Shown here: piece by piece, positions 1 through 5,220 of the stretch | Position numbering within the stretch: the stretch's first letter is position 1 | How the letters are laid out: every line of letters begins with the position of its first letter | Assembly: GCA_035906235.1 (NCBI GenBank) | Contig: JAMIFN010000065.1 | Location: forward strand, 1 to 5,220 | Reading direction: 5' to 3' | DNA length: 5,220 nucleotides | From: JAMIFN01 sp035906235 | GTDB lineage: Bacteria > Pseudomonadota > Gammaproteobacteria > Burkholderiales > Burkholderiaceae_C | Notes under the pieces: generated by a model | The model's database searches: none | What the model was told of the DNA's origin: nothing | The model's input: the letters and a program-made list of their open reading frames with translations, nothing else | Program-made: the position numbers and the translations under genes

Positions 1-658
1 CAATCAACACCATCACGATAAAGGGCACGGATTTTTTCAAATCTATGTCTTTAAAGCTGTAATAGGGCACATTGGTGACCATAGTCAACCCAGCAAATAA
101 AGCAATGCCAAAGACGAGCCAGCGCATGGCCTGATCGCTGCCCAACCAGGTGATGGAATAGCTGGCGTTGACACCTAAATCTGTCATCAACCAAATAAAG
201 CCCATCACAAAAGCGGCAGCTGCGGGGCTGGGCATGCCCTGAAAATAGCGTATATCGACAACGCCCGTCTGCACATTAAATCGTGCCAGGCGCAGCGCAG
301 CGCAGGCGACATAAACAAAGGCGGCAATCCAGCCCCAGCGCCCCAAGGGTTTGAGCGCCCAAGTGTAGGCTACCAAAGCAGGCGCAACGCCAAAACTGAC
401 CATGTCGCACAGCGAATCCATCTGTTCGCCAAAGGCGCTTTGCGTGCCCGTCATGCGGGCGACGCGGCCATCTAAGCTGTCGAGCACCATGGCGCAAAAA
501 ATGCCGATGGCGGCTCTGTCATAGTCTCCATTCATGGCCATGACAATGGCAAAAAAGCCGCCAAAAAGGGCAGCTAGGGTAAAAAGATTGGGCAGGATGT
601 AAATGCCTTTGCGGCGGGCGTTGGCAAACGCAGGTTGAGCATCGTGGGCGGTAGTCAT
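1..658 (-). CDS. pssA: CDP-diacylglycerol--serine O-phosphatidyltransferase (phosphatidylserine synthase), C-terminus cut by window edge
   Basis: PssA joins CDP-diacylglycerol and L-serine to make phosphatidylserine, the precursor of phosphatidylethanolamine, at the inner membrane. Translating the minus strand from the ATG at 658-656 gives an open frame of 219 codons to the window edge with no stop. The CDP-alcohol phosphotransferase signature DGxxAR-x8-G-x3-D-x3-D is complete at residues 63-85 (D63, G64, A67, R68, G77, D81, D85). Other segments typical of bacterial PssA are RLARFN (123-128), FQGMPSPAA (139-147) and NVPYYSFKD (196-204). Several hydrophobic helices are visible (about 20-42, 108-122, 145-160, 180-196). 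This is the integral-membrane CDP-alcohol type, not the phospholipase-D-like type of E. coli. Betaproteobacterial members are usually somewhat longer, so a few dozen residues are probably missing. I see no clear Shine-Dalgarno before the ATG; a TTG three codons upstream (667-665) is a less likely start. The gene is divergent from the sensor gene at 813. Confidence 0.95.
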   Translation of the reverse strand, partial: MTTAHDAQPAFANARRKGIYILPNLFTLAALFGGFFAIVMAMNGDYDRAAIGIFCAMVLDSLDGRVARMTGTQSAFGEQMDSLCDMVSFGVAPALVAYTWALKPLGRWGWIAAFVYVACAALRLARFNVQTGVVDIRYFQGMPSPAAAAFVMGFIWLMTDLGVNASYSITWLGSDQAMRWLVFGIALFAGLTMVTNVPYYSFKDIDLKKSVPFIVMVLI

Positions 659-812
659 AAGGCGCAATGATAGCGTGATGCGGCAGGCGTTAAATAATCG
701 TCGTAAAAGCGACATTTTTCGACTGGTGCTGCAACTTTGGGGGCTTGTAAAACGGCAGGATTAGAGGTAGAGACCTAAAATCGCGGCATCTATTTGTATT
801 TAAAGGTCACAT
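659..812. promoter_or_regulatory. Divergent intergenic region between pssA and the 7TM sensor gene
   Basis: These 154 bases must carry the promoters of both divergent genes, unless pssA is read from elsewhere. I cannot place a convincing -35/-10 pair for either. On the minus strand TATCAT (672-667) resembles a -10 element, but it lies only about 8 bases before the pssA ATG and would give an almost leaderless message. On the plus side the segment 790-804 is AT-rich. A small inverted repeat, GTCG/CGAC, flanks TAAAAG near 710-723. Confidence 0.4.
772..808 (+). promoter_or_regulatory. Ribosome binding site within an upstream inverted repeat, before a TTG start
   Basis: AAAGG (802-806) sits six bases before the TTG at 813 and is the best Shine-Dalgarno match for the sensor gene, which supports that start. 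AGGTC (804-808), overlapping it, is the exact reverse complement of GACCT (772-776). AAA (777-779) can continue the stem with TTT (799-801) if two bases bulge. In RNA this would hide the binding site in a stem of about 8 bp with a 19-base loop. The complementarity is seen; any regulatory role is inference. Confidence 0.4.
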
Positions 813-2621
813 TTGAGCATCGTGCTGCCATTTTTATTTTCTCGCTTGTCCCGATGCTGGATGGCGCTGAGCCTGTTGCTGTTATTGGGCAGCTATACCT
901 CTGCGTCGGCGCAATTGCCGGCAGCTGCGGATGCTGCTGCGGGTAAATCGATCCCTCAAATTGTGCAACTCGCCAAGGCTAATGAAGATTTATCCTTGCG
1001 CCCGCTGTGGCAATGGCGGTATAGCGGCAGCACCAGCCTGAACCCTCAATCCGTGTGGGATGCACCAGCTAGCGCATTTAAAACTGGGGATGATACGGTC
1101 AAAATGCAGCTCAATAATGAGCAGGCCTATATTGCGCGTTTCCATATTCAGGAGATGCAATCGGATTTCAGCTTTTATGTCACGGTGCCTGTCCCCTCGA
1201 TCGATCAGGTTCGTCTGTGGTGGCGTCCCAGCGATGGCAGCAGCCAATGGCGCAGTTTTCAGGCGGGTGATAGGGTCTCTTTGGATAACTGGCCGTTTGT
1301 AGGACCTTACCCAGCTTTTGAATTACCAGGTAAACACCAAGGCCTGGATGTGGTTATGCGTTTTGAAAGTCAAGCGCCCCAGTTTGTGCGCGCGTATTCA
1401 CAGAGCAATAAGCTATTTCATTCTGAACGCAGTTTGTACAGCAACGGAACGGGCGGCAGTTTGGGGCTTATTGGTGCGATGACGCTGATTTGCATGATGA
1501 CTTTGCTCTTGCAACGGGCCGAATTTTTCTGGCTGGCGCTGTCATGTTTGAATGCGTTTTTCTTGTATGTGGCGCGCAGTGGCGTGGGCTTTATCAGTTT
1601 TTGGCCGGGGTTTGCCGAATTCAACAATGTGGCACTTTATTTTTTCGCAACGATTTCGGCCGTCAGCATGACGGTGGTCATTAGCTATCTGTTGCCAAAT
1701 TTCCATGGCGTGAAACTGATGCGCTGGTCTTATATTGGGTGGTCCATTTTGGGGCTGGTGGCGGCATTTTCCTTTTGGCTAGGTTTAGGCTATGCGACAA
1801 CAGTGTGGGTGTTCCGTACCTACGCTGCCATGACCTTGCTGTTTTGCTTTGCATTGCCCCTGTTCTTGGCATTCTGGCGTGGAGATCGGGTTTCCACATG
1901 GGTCAGCGCCTCTTTGTTGGGGCTGATGGCCTGTGCTGGCGCGCAGATTTACAGCATGTATTTGGCTACGCCGATGGATACATGGGGCATAGCGTCATCT
2001 GTCGGCTGGATGTTTGCCGCGATGGGCTTGTTCGCTGCGGCGTTTGGCAAATACCAGTACGGCCATACGGTACTGGGTGACCAAATTAACTTGAAGGATG
2101 AGCGTGATCACCTGACGGGCTTGCTCAATGCCAAAGGCTTTGAACAAAGCATGTCATTGACTGTGTTAGCCGCCGGGCAAAAGCGTGATCTAGCCCCCAT
2201 CATCACCTTGATGATGTGCCGCCTGCCTTCTATTGAACGGCAGGAGTTCGACAGCTATGGCAAAACGGTATCGAATCAGGCTGAGGTGCGTTTGGCCTCA
2301 TCCATCAAACATGCGCTGCCTGAAACCTCGGTCGTGGCGCGGGTGCAGCGTGGTTGCCTCGTGATTTTTGTCACCGAACGGGTGACCCCCAAAATTGTGG
2401 AAGCGGCGGCTACCAAAATCATCTCCGATGTCCTCAATGCCGAAGATTTGCCCAATTTTGTCTCCGAACTGGGACTGCAAATTCTGGTCGGGCAAGTACC
2501 CAGTCACCGTCTGAGTTCTGGCGTATTTCAGGCGCTGCATGCCTATGGCGAGGCGCATGAGTACGAAAACAAAACCATCCACTGGGTGGAGTTGAGCAGT
2601 ACGACCAAACCCGTGCGTTAA
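813..2621 (+). CDS. 7TMR-DISM-type membrane sensor with a degenerate (catalytically dead) GGDEF domain
   Basis: The product is 602 residues. Residues 1-33 form a signal peptide: RLSR at 11-14, a Leu-rich core at 19-25, and likely cleavage after ASA (31-33). Residues 60-210 look like a periplasmic beta-rich 7TMR-DISM extracellular domain. Seven hydrophobic helices follow at about 216-233, 238-255, 273-293, 304-325, 336-354, 361-384 and 391-411. A cytoplasmic GGDEF-family domain starts with DHLTGLLN (432-439). The GGDEF signature should directly follow RV at 510-511, but residues 512-516 read QRGCL. The RxxD inhibitory site expected at 503-506 reads PETS. Diguanylate cyclase activity is therefore very unlikely. 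The start is TTG at 813, chosen because AAAGG lies six bases upstream and it supplies the charged n-region. The ATG at 861 has no ribosome binding site and would leave an uncharged signal peptide. It probably senses a periplasmic signal and acts through protein contacts; the ligand is unknown. It appears monocistronic. Confidence 0.85.
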   Translation: MSIVLPFLFSRLSRCWMALSLLLLLGSYTSASAQLPAAADAAAGKSIPQIVQLAKANEDLSLRPLWQWRYSGSTSLNPQSVWDAPASAFKTGDDTVKMQLNNEQAYIARFHIQEMQSDFSFYVTVPVPSIDQVRLWWRPSDGSSQWRSFQAGDRVSLDNWPFVGPYPAFELPGKHQGLDVVMRFESQAPQFVRAYSQSNKLFHSERSLYSNGTGGSLGLIGAMTLICMMTLLLQRAEFFWLALSCLNAFFLYVARSGVGFISFWPGFAEFNNVALYFFATISAVSMTVVISYLLPNFHGVKLMRWSYIGWSILGLVAAFSFWLGLGYATTVWVFRTYAAMTLLFCFALPLFLAFWRGDRVSTWVSASLLGLMACAGAQIYSMYLATPMDTWGIASSVGWMFAAMGLFAAAFGKYQYGHTVLGDQINLKDERDHLTGLLNAKGFEQSMSLTVLAAGQKRDLAPIITLMMCRLPSIERQEFDSYGKTVSNQAEVRLASSIKHALPETSVVARVQRGCLVIFVTERVTPKIVEAAATKIISDVLNAEDLPNFVSELGLQILVGQVPSHRLSSGVFQALHAYGEAHEYENKTIHWVELSSTTKPVR

Positions 2622-2643
2622 TCAGGCCTCATTCTTACTACTT

Positions 2644-2716
2644 ATTTGATAGCTACTCAGGCAGGTTTTTCGGCCTAAAACCGCGAAAGCTGGCTTAAAA
2701 ATAGGTTTTTCTAGGC
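2644..2716. repeat. AT-rich imperfect inverted repeats, possible degenerate dispersed intergenic element
   Basis: The region between the sensor gene and the Nudix gene has alternative pairings. GGTTTT (2664-2669) pairs with AAAACC (2677-2682) around a 7-base loop. Part of the same segment, GCCTAAAACC (2673-2682), can instead pair with GGTTT (2704-2708) plus TAGGC (2712-2716) across a 3-base bulge. AGGTTTTTC occurs twice (2663-2671 and 2703-2711). The left part, TTTGATAGCTACT (2645-2657), resembles dispersed repeats I recall from Comamonadaceae intergenic regions, but this is from memory and only approximate. No classical GC stem followed by a T-run is present, so a terminator role is not established. 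The rest of 2622-2855 holds no gene I can support. Confidence 0.35.
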
Positions 2717-2855
2717 ATGTGGCAGGCTGGAGATGGTGATTGTCTCAATTTGCCCATTAATCGACATACTTTTGCCAAAAAGTGCGTAGATTCGTCATTT
2801 TTTTGGAACAATCCTGCGCATTCGCCCCCTTGCTGTCGCGCTAAGATGCGGCGTT

Positions 2856-3431
2856 ATGAATAGCAGCCATCTTGATGAAACCTTAATCGCCAGTCGCACT
2901 GTGCACCAAGGGCATTTTCTTACCCTCAAATGCGATACCGTGCGTCTGCCTGATGGCCAAAGCGCGACGCGAGAATATGTGCAACACCCTGGTGCGGTGG
3001 TGGTACTAGCACTCACGGACGATGGATGCATCGTGCTGGAAAAGCAGTTTCGCTATCCCGTTGGGCGTGCCATGATTGAGCTACCTGCGGGCAAGCTGGA
3101 TGCAGGCGAATCCCCTCTGCAATGCGGCCAGCGCGAGCTGCGCGAGGAAACGGGCTATACCGCCTCGCACTGGGCGTATGCGGGGCAGATGCACTTGGCG
3201 ATTGGGTATTCCACTGAAGTTATCCATATCTATTTTGCGCGAGGTCTGCAGCAGCAGGACAGACAACTGGATGAGGGGGAGTTTTTGGATGTGTACGCCC
3301 AGCGCATTGCTGAATTTTTACAAGACTGCGATACGCAGCGCATTACCGATGCCAAAACCCTGAGCTGTGCCTACTATTTGTTGCGCTATCAGGCAGGGCT
3401 GCTCACACCTAATTGGCAGTCCGCAGCATGA
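2856..3431 (+). CDS. Nudix hydrolase, ADP-ribose pyrophosphatase type
   Basis: The 191-residue product carries a perfect Nudix box, Gx5Ex7REUxEExGU, at residues 79-101: G79, E85, R93, E94, E97, E98, G100. These glutamates bind the divalent metals used to hydrolyse nucleoside diphosphates linked to another group. The preceding LEKQFRYPVG and IELPAGK (61-80) match the ADP-ribose pyrophosphatase subgroup, which splits ADP-ribose to AMP and ribose-5-phosphate, usually as a cytoplasmic homodimer. AIGYSTE (115-121) occupies the position of the conserved post-box segment in that subgroup. Length fits the family. The ATG at 2856 gives a full N-terminal strand region, but I see no strong Shine-Dalgarno before it, only AAG/AGA about 10 bases upstream. 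Its TGA overlaps the ATG of the next gene, so the two are probably co-transcribed and coupled. The exact substrate cannot be read from sequence; other NDP-sugars are possible. Confidence 0.9.
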   Translation: MNSSHLDETLIASRTVHQGHFLTLKCDTVRLPDGQSATREYVQHPGAVVVLALTDDGCIVLEKQFRYPVGRAMIELPAGKLDAGESPLQCGQRELREETGYTASHWAYAGQMHLAIGYSTEVIHIYFARGLQQQDRQLDEGEFLDVYAQRIAEFLQDCDTQRITDAKTLSCAYYLLRYQAGLLTPNWQSAA

Positions 3432-3901
3432 CGCCCCCGCATGTTTTGAGCGAGCAAGAGGCGCAGCAAGTCGCCCGCATCCACATCACTGATATCGAAG
3501 CCGCATTGAACTGGCTGCGTGTGCAATACCCCTCTGCCGATGGCGTGCAATTGGCCAAACCGCTGCGACGACTAGCCGAAGTCTATGCCCTGATGGTCTA
3601 TCACCACCAAGAGTGGGTGGCGGCTCGGGGCTTTCCGGCAGAAGCCATGGACTCTTGGCTGCAGTGGTATGCCATAACACCAGATACGCCATGCATTGCT
3701 ATTTGCTCGACAGCTCAGGGGGATGCCTTGTGCAAAGGCTGCGGACGCAGTGAGGGTGAGGTACAAGCTTGGCAGTCCATGAATGCCGTGGCCAAACGCA
3801 TGGTCTGGCGCCGCATCAGCCAAGAAGGCACAGCTTGGCGTTTTAACAAATACGCAGAAAGATCCCTCGAGCGCCAGTCCGCTCCTCACCAGAGACGCTA
3901 G
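3428..3901 (+). CDS. DUF3717-DUF1289 small cysteine-motif protein
   Basis: From the ATG at 3428 the product is 157 residues. That ATG overlaps the Nudix stop as ATGA, a typical translational-coupling junction, so I prefer it over the in-frame TTG at 3413, which would add five residues inside the Nudix gene. Residues 17-81 (HITDIEAALNWLR, then YALMVYHHQEWVAA) resemble DUF3717, a small helical domain I associate with Burkholderiales. Residues 86-130 match DUF1289: PDTPCIAIC, then DALCKGCGRS, then W115 and VWRRI at the end. Four cysteines, C89, C93, C102 and C105 (CxxxC-x8-CxxC), could bind zinc or an iron-sulfur cluster; this is inference from spacing. No biochemical function is known to me for either domain. 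The basic, polar tail (about 143-157) appears unstructured. The coupling hints at a shared role with the Nudix enzyme but does not prove it. Confidence 0.8.
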   Translation: MTPPHVLSEQEAQQVARIHITDIEAALNWLRVQYPSADGVQLAKPLRRLAEVYALMVYHHQEWVAARGFPAEAMDSWLQWYAITPDTPCIAICSTAQGDALCKGCGRSEGEVQAWQSMNAVAKRMVWRRISQEGTAWRFNKYAERSLERQSAPHQRR

Positions 3902-3922
3902 GGCTGGCTGGTAATAATGCCC

Positions 3923-3958
3923 CTGCCCCTAGTGACAAGCGTGTCTTTAGGGGGGCAG
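3923..3958. terminator. GC-rich hairpin between convergent transcripts, possible bidirectional terminator
   Basis: CTGCCCCTA (3923-3931) pairs with TAGGGGGGCAG (3948-3958), leaving two G residues bulged. An inner stem GACA (3934-3937)/TGTC (3942-3945) closes on an AGCG loop, separated by a 2x2 mismatch. It starts 22 bases after the stop of the DUF1289 gene and lies 42 bases beyond the 3' end of the minus-strand tRNA, where convergent transcription should end. Neither side has a run of T, so it is not a textbook intrinsic terminator. It may instead protect 3' ends or act with Rho. Confidence 0.5.
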
Positions 3959-3999
3959 TGCCTGTGACATGCGTTTTGCTGTGCTACGAAGCTGTGTGG

Positions 4000-4074
4000 T
4001 GGCGTCCCCACCAGGAATCGAACCTGGATCTGATTCTTAGGAGGAACCTGTTCTATCCATTGAACTACAGGGAC
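4000..4074 (-). tRNA. tRNA-Arg, anticodon CCT
   Basis: The minus strand folds as a full 75-base tRNA including an encoded CCA (4002-4000). The acceptor stem pairs GTCCCTG with TGGGGAC (two G-U pairs), with discriminator G73. The D arm is GTTC/GAAC around AATGGATA. The anticodon stem is GGTTC/GAATC with loop CTCCTAA, giving anticodon CCT, which reads AGG. The variable loop is AGAT. The T arm is CCAGG-TTCGATT-CCTGG. It is the typical bacterial tRNA-Arg(CCU) layout. It stands alone, on the same strand as and downstream of the chemosensory kinase gene, with a promoter of its own. Confidence 0.97.
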
Positions 4075-4085
4075 GCTAACCCGCT

Positions 4086-4115
4086 ACTATAGCTGGACTT
4101 ACCCGGGTTTGACGG
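4086..4115 (-). promoter_or_regulatory. Sigma-70-type promoter of tRNA-Arg(CCT)
   Basis: On the minus strand TATAGT (4091-4086) matches the -10 consensus at five of six positions. It lies 11 bases before the mature tRNA 5' end, so the leader would be only a few bases. The -35 is weaker: CCGTCA (4115-4110) with an 18-base spacer, three of six matches. The stretch between the -10 and the tRNA, AGCGGGTTAGC, is GC-rich, as in many stringently controlled stable-RNA promoters; that regulation is inferred. Confidence 0.6.
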
Positions 4116-4144
4116 AACAGTTTTGGGGTGCTCGATCATGCCAG

Positions 4145-4164
4145 CCGCCAGATGATCTGGCCGG
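4145..4164. repeat. Near-perfect palindrome between the kinase gene and tRNA-Arg
   Basis: GCCAGAT and ATCTGGC (4147-4153 and 4155-4161) are perfect 7-base inverted arms around a single G. CC (4145-4146) and GG (4163-4164) extend it if C4162 is bulged. As DNA this has the shape of a dimeric repressor site. As RNA it can form a GCCAG/CTGGC stem with a 5-base loop. No T-run follows on the minus strand, so a terminator for the upstream kinase gene is not well supported. It lies about 55 bases 3' of the kinase stop and 30 bases upstream of the tRNA -35. Confidence 0.45.
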
Positions 4165-4218
4165 TTTGGGCTTGAACGAATGTTGGGCACTGCAAAAGGC
4201 TGTAGAAGCTAGTAGGCG

Positions 4219-5220
4219 CTAAGCAGCGCTTGAAACTGGGGCTAGATCCGTGTAACTGCGAATGATACCGAGTAGCTCTTCTTCTCCGTAGGGTTTGCCG
4301 AGATAGTGGTTGGCACCCAAGCTCATGGCGTGTTCGCGGTGTTTTTCCGCCATGCGTGAGGTGATCATGGCGACGGGAAGCGTCGTCAAACGCTCATCGG
4401 CACGGATGTTGCGCAGAAGATCAAAGCCGTCCATGCGCGGCATTTCGATATCTGAGAGGATGACGCTCGGCAACTCTTCACCAACGCCAAGTTTCTCCAA
4501 GGCCATTAAGCCATCATTGGCCAGCAGAACGCGATAGCCCTCGCGTTGTAGCAAACGCTGGGTCACACGACGAACGGTGATGGAGTCATCGACGACCATG
4601 ATCAAAGGTGTTTGCGCTTCGTGGGAGGCCTGCGCACTCAATTCATGGGTCTTGGCGTGTTGTACAAATTCGGCAACGCGTAAGCGGTATACCGTGTGCA
4701 GGGCAACAGGGTTGTAGATCAACACAACAGCACCCGATGGCAGCAGCGACATCCCAGCCAAACCGGGCAGTCGCGAGAGCTGTGGGCCAAGGTTCTTTAC
4801 AACGACTTCTTGGTTGCCCAAAACTTCGTCCACATGGATGGCAATGCGTTGTGCTGCTGAGCGGATGATGACGATAGGGGTGGAGCGACCGATAGGCTCT
4901 GAGCTGGCTGGTGAGGATTGCAGCAACGCGCCCACCCAATGGAAGGGGATTTGCTCCCCCTGGAATGTGATTTCTTGGTCTGCGTAGGCTTGTTCCAGCT
5001 CTTTTTGGGTGGCGCGCCGGACAATTTCTAAAAGATTGGCAGGGATACCAAAAGTGACATGACCAGCTCGAACCATGACGACCTGAGTGACGGCAGTTGT
5101 CAGCGGCAATACGAGTTTAAAACTAGAGCCTTGATCCGGTATGGAGTGGGTTTCAATGCGCCCCCCCAAGGCTTGGACCTCACTCTTGACGATATCCATC
5201 CCGACGCCACGGCCAGAAAT
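4219..5220 (-). CDS. chpA: ChpA/PilL-type hybrid chemosensory histidine kinase, C-terminal part (N-terminus outside window)
   Basis: The frame is open from the right edge to TAG at 4221-4219, giving 333 visible residues. It begins inside the CheA ATPase domain with ISGRGVGMDIV (residues 1-11), the G2 glycine box. A CheW-like domain follows at about 42-182, which docks the kinase to receptor arrays. After a linker (183-204) comes a receiver domain at about 205-325: acidic pair D211-D212, phosphoacceptor D257 in LSDIEMPRMDGF, T287 in MITS, K309 in GKPYGEE. All key residues are intact. A CheA core with a C-terminal receiver, plus the segment MITSRxxEKHREHA and YLGKPYGE, matches ChpA/PilL of the Pil-Chp system, which controls type IV pilus twitching and often cAMP. 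Histidine-phosphotransfer domains should lie upstream, off the window. No further gene follows it on this strand except the tRNA, so it is probably the last gene of a pilGHIJ-chpA-like operon. The internal ATG at 5199 is not the true start. Confidence 0.9.
   Translation of the reverse strand: MSGRGVGMDIVKSEVQALGGRIETHSIPDQGSSFKLVLPLTTAVTQVVMVRAGHVTFGIPANLLEIVRRATQKELEQAYADQEITFQGEQIPFHWVGALLQSSPASSEPIGRSTPIVIIRSAAQRIAIHVDEVLGNQEVVVKNLGPQLSRLPGLAGMSLLPSGAVVLIYNPVALHTVYRLRVAEFVQHAKTHELSAQASHEAQTPLIMVVDDSITVRRVTQRLLQREGYRVLLANDGLMALEKLGVGEELPSVILSDIEMPRMDGFDLLRNIRADERLTTLPVAMITSRMAEKHREHAMSLGANHYLGKPYGEEELLGIIRSYTDLAPVSSAA

Noticed and set aside
276..497. Minus-strand 73-codon open frame starting with MRHGARQLRW
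   Set aside because: It is an out-of-frame shadow of pssA, which reads through the same bases in another minus-strand frame with the full CDP-alcohol transferase signature.
700..724. Hairpin GTCG/CGAC followed by TTTTT, as a terminator
   Set aside because: The stem is only four to five base pairs, and on the plus strand no gene ends upstream of it within the window. It lies in a divergent promoter region.
1739..2080. Plus-strand 113-codon open frame inside the sensor gene
   Set aside because: It overlaps the membrane helices of the 602-residue protein in another frame, has no ribosome binding site and no recognisable domain.
2298..2582. Minus-strand 94-codon open frame antisense to the GGDEF-like domain
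   Set aside because: It is a by-product of codon bias on the opposite strand, with no recognisable motif or start signal.
2761..2800. TCGACA or TTGCCA as the -35 of a Nudix-operon promoter
   Set aside because: No acceptable -10 lies at 16-18 bases from either; the nearest TAGATT gives a spacer of 20 or 9 bases.
3572..3889. Minus-strand 105-codon open frame antisense to the DUF3717-DUF1289 gene
   Set aside because: The plus-strand frame has recognisable domains, a four-cysteine motif and a coupled start, while the antisense frame shows no family features.
4000..4074. tRNA-Arg as an integration site of a genomic island
   Set aside because: There is no integrase, no repeated tRNA 3' end and no compositional shift next to it within the window.
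4643..4939. Minus-strand 98-codon frame within the kinase gene, with scattered Cys and His
   Set aside because: It is a frame-shifted reading of the CheW-like domain; the Cys and His arise from the shifted codons and have no regular spacing.

Overview
The window looks like a chromosomal core segment of a betaproteobacterium, most likely order Burkholderiales and possibly Comamonadaceae. The clues are the style of the PssA protein, a DUF3717 domain (a family I associate with Burkholderiales), a Chp/Pil-type hybrid chemosensory kinase, and moderate GC. I see no transposase, phage gene, CRISPR array or rRNA. Genus is not resolvable from this sequence.

Layout, left to right. Positions 1-658 (minus) hold pssA, phosphatidylserine synthase, whose C-terminus runs off the left edge. 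A 154-bp divergent intergenic region follows. It leads to a plus-strand gene (813-2621) for a membrane signalling protein: signal peptide, 7TMR-DISM-like periplasmic sensor, seven membrane helices and a GGDEF-family domain whose catalytic signature is completely lost. A 234-bp intergenic stretch (2622-2855) carries AT-rich inverted repeats that resemble a degenerate dispersed intergenic repeat. Next comes a tightly coupled two-gene plus-strand unit: a Nudix hydrolase of the ADP-ribose pyrophosphatase type (2856-3431), overlapping by 4 bases (ATGA) a small DUF3717-DUF1289 protein with four cysteines (3428-3901). A GC-rich hairpin lies between this unit and a convergent minus-strand tRNA-Arg(CCT) (4000-4074), which has its own recognisable promoter. 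The right end (4219-5220, minus) is the C-terminal third or so of a ChpA/PilL-type CheA hybrid kinase: end of the ATPase domain, CheW-like domain and receiver domain. Its N-terminus is outside the window.

Functionally these are mostly independent housekeeping and signalling genes: phospholipid synthesis, ADP-ribose or related nucleotide clean-up, decoding of AGG codons, and control of type IV pili/twitching. Two items deserve attention. One is the 7TM protein with a dead GGDEF domain, probably a c-di-GMP-independent or binding-only signalling protein, with a TTG start whose ribosome binding site can pair with an upstream sequence. The other is the translational coupling of the Nudix enzyme to the DUF3717-DUF1289 protein. 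I find no convincing evidence of a wholly new multi-gene system here.
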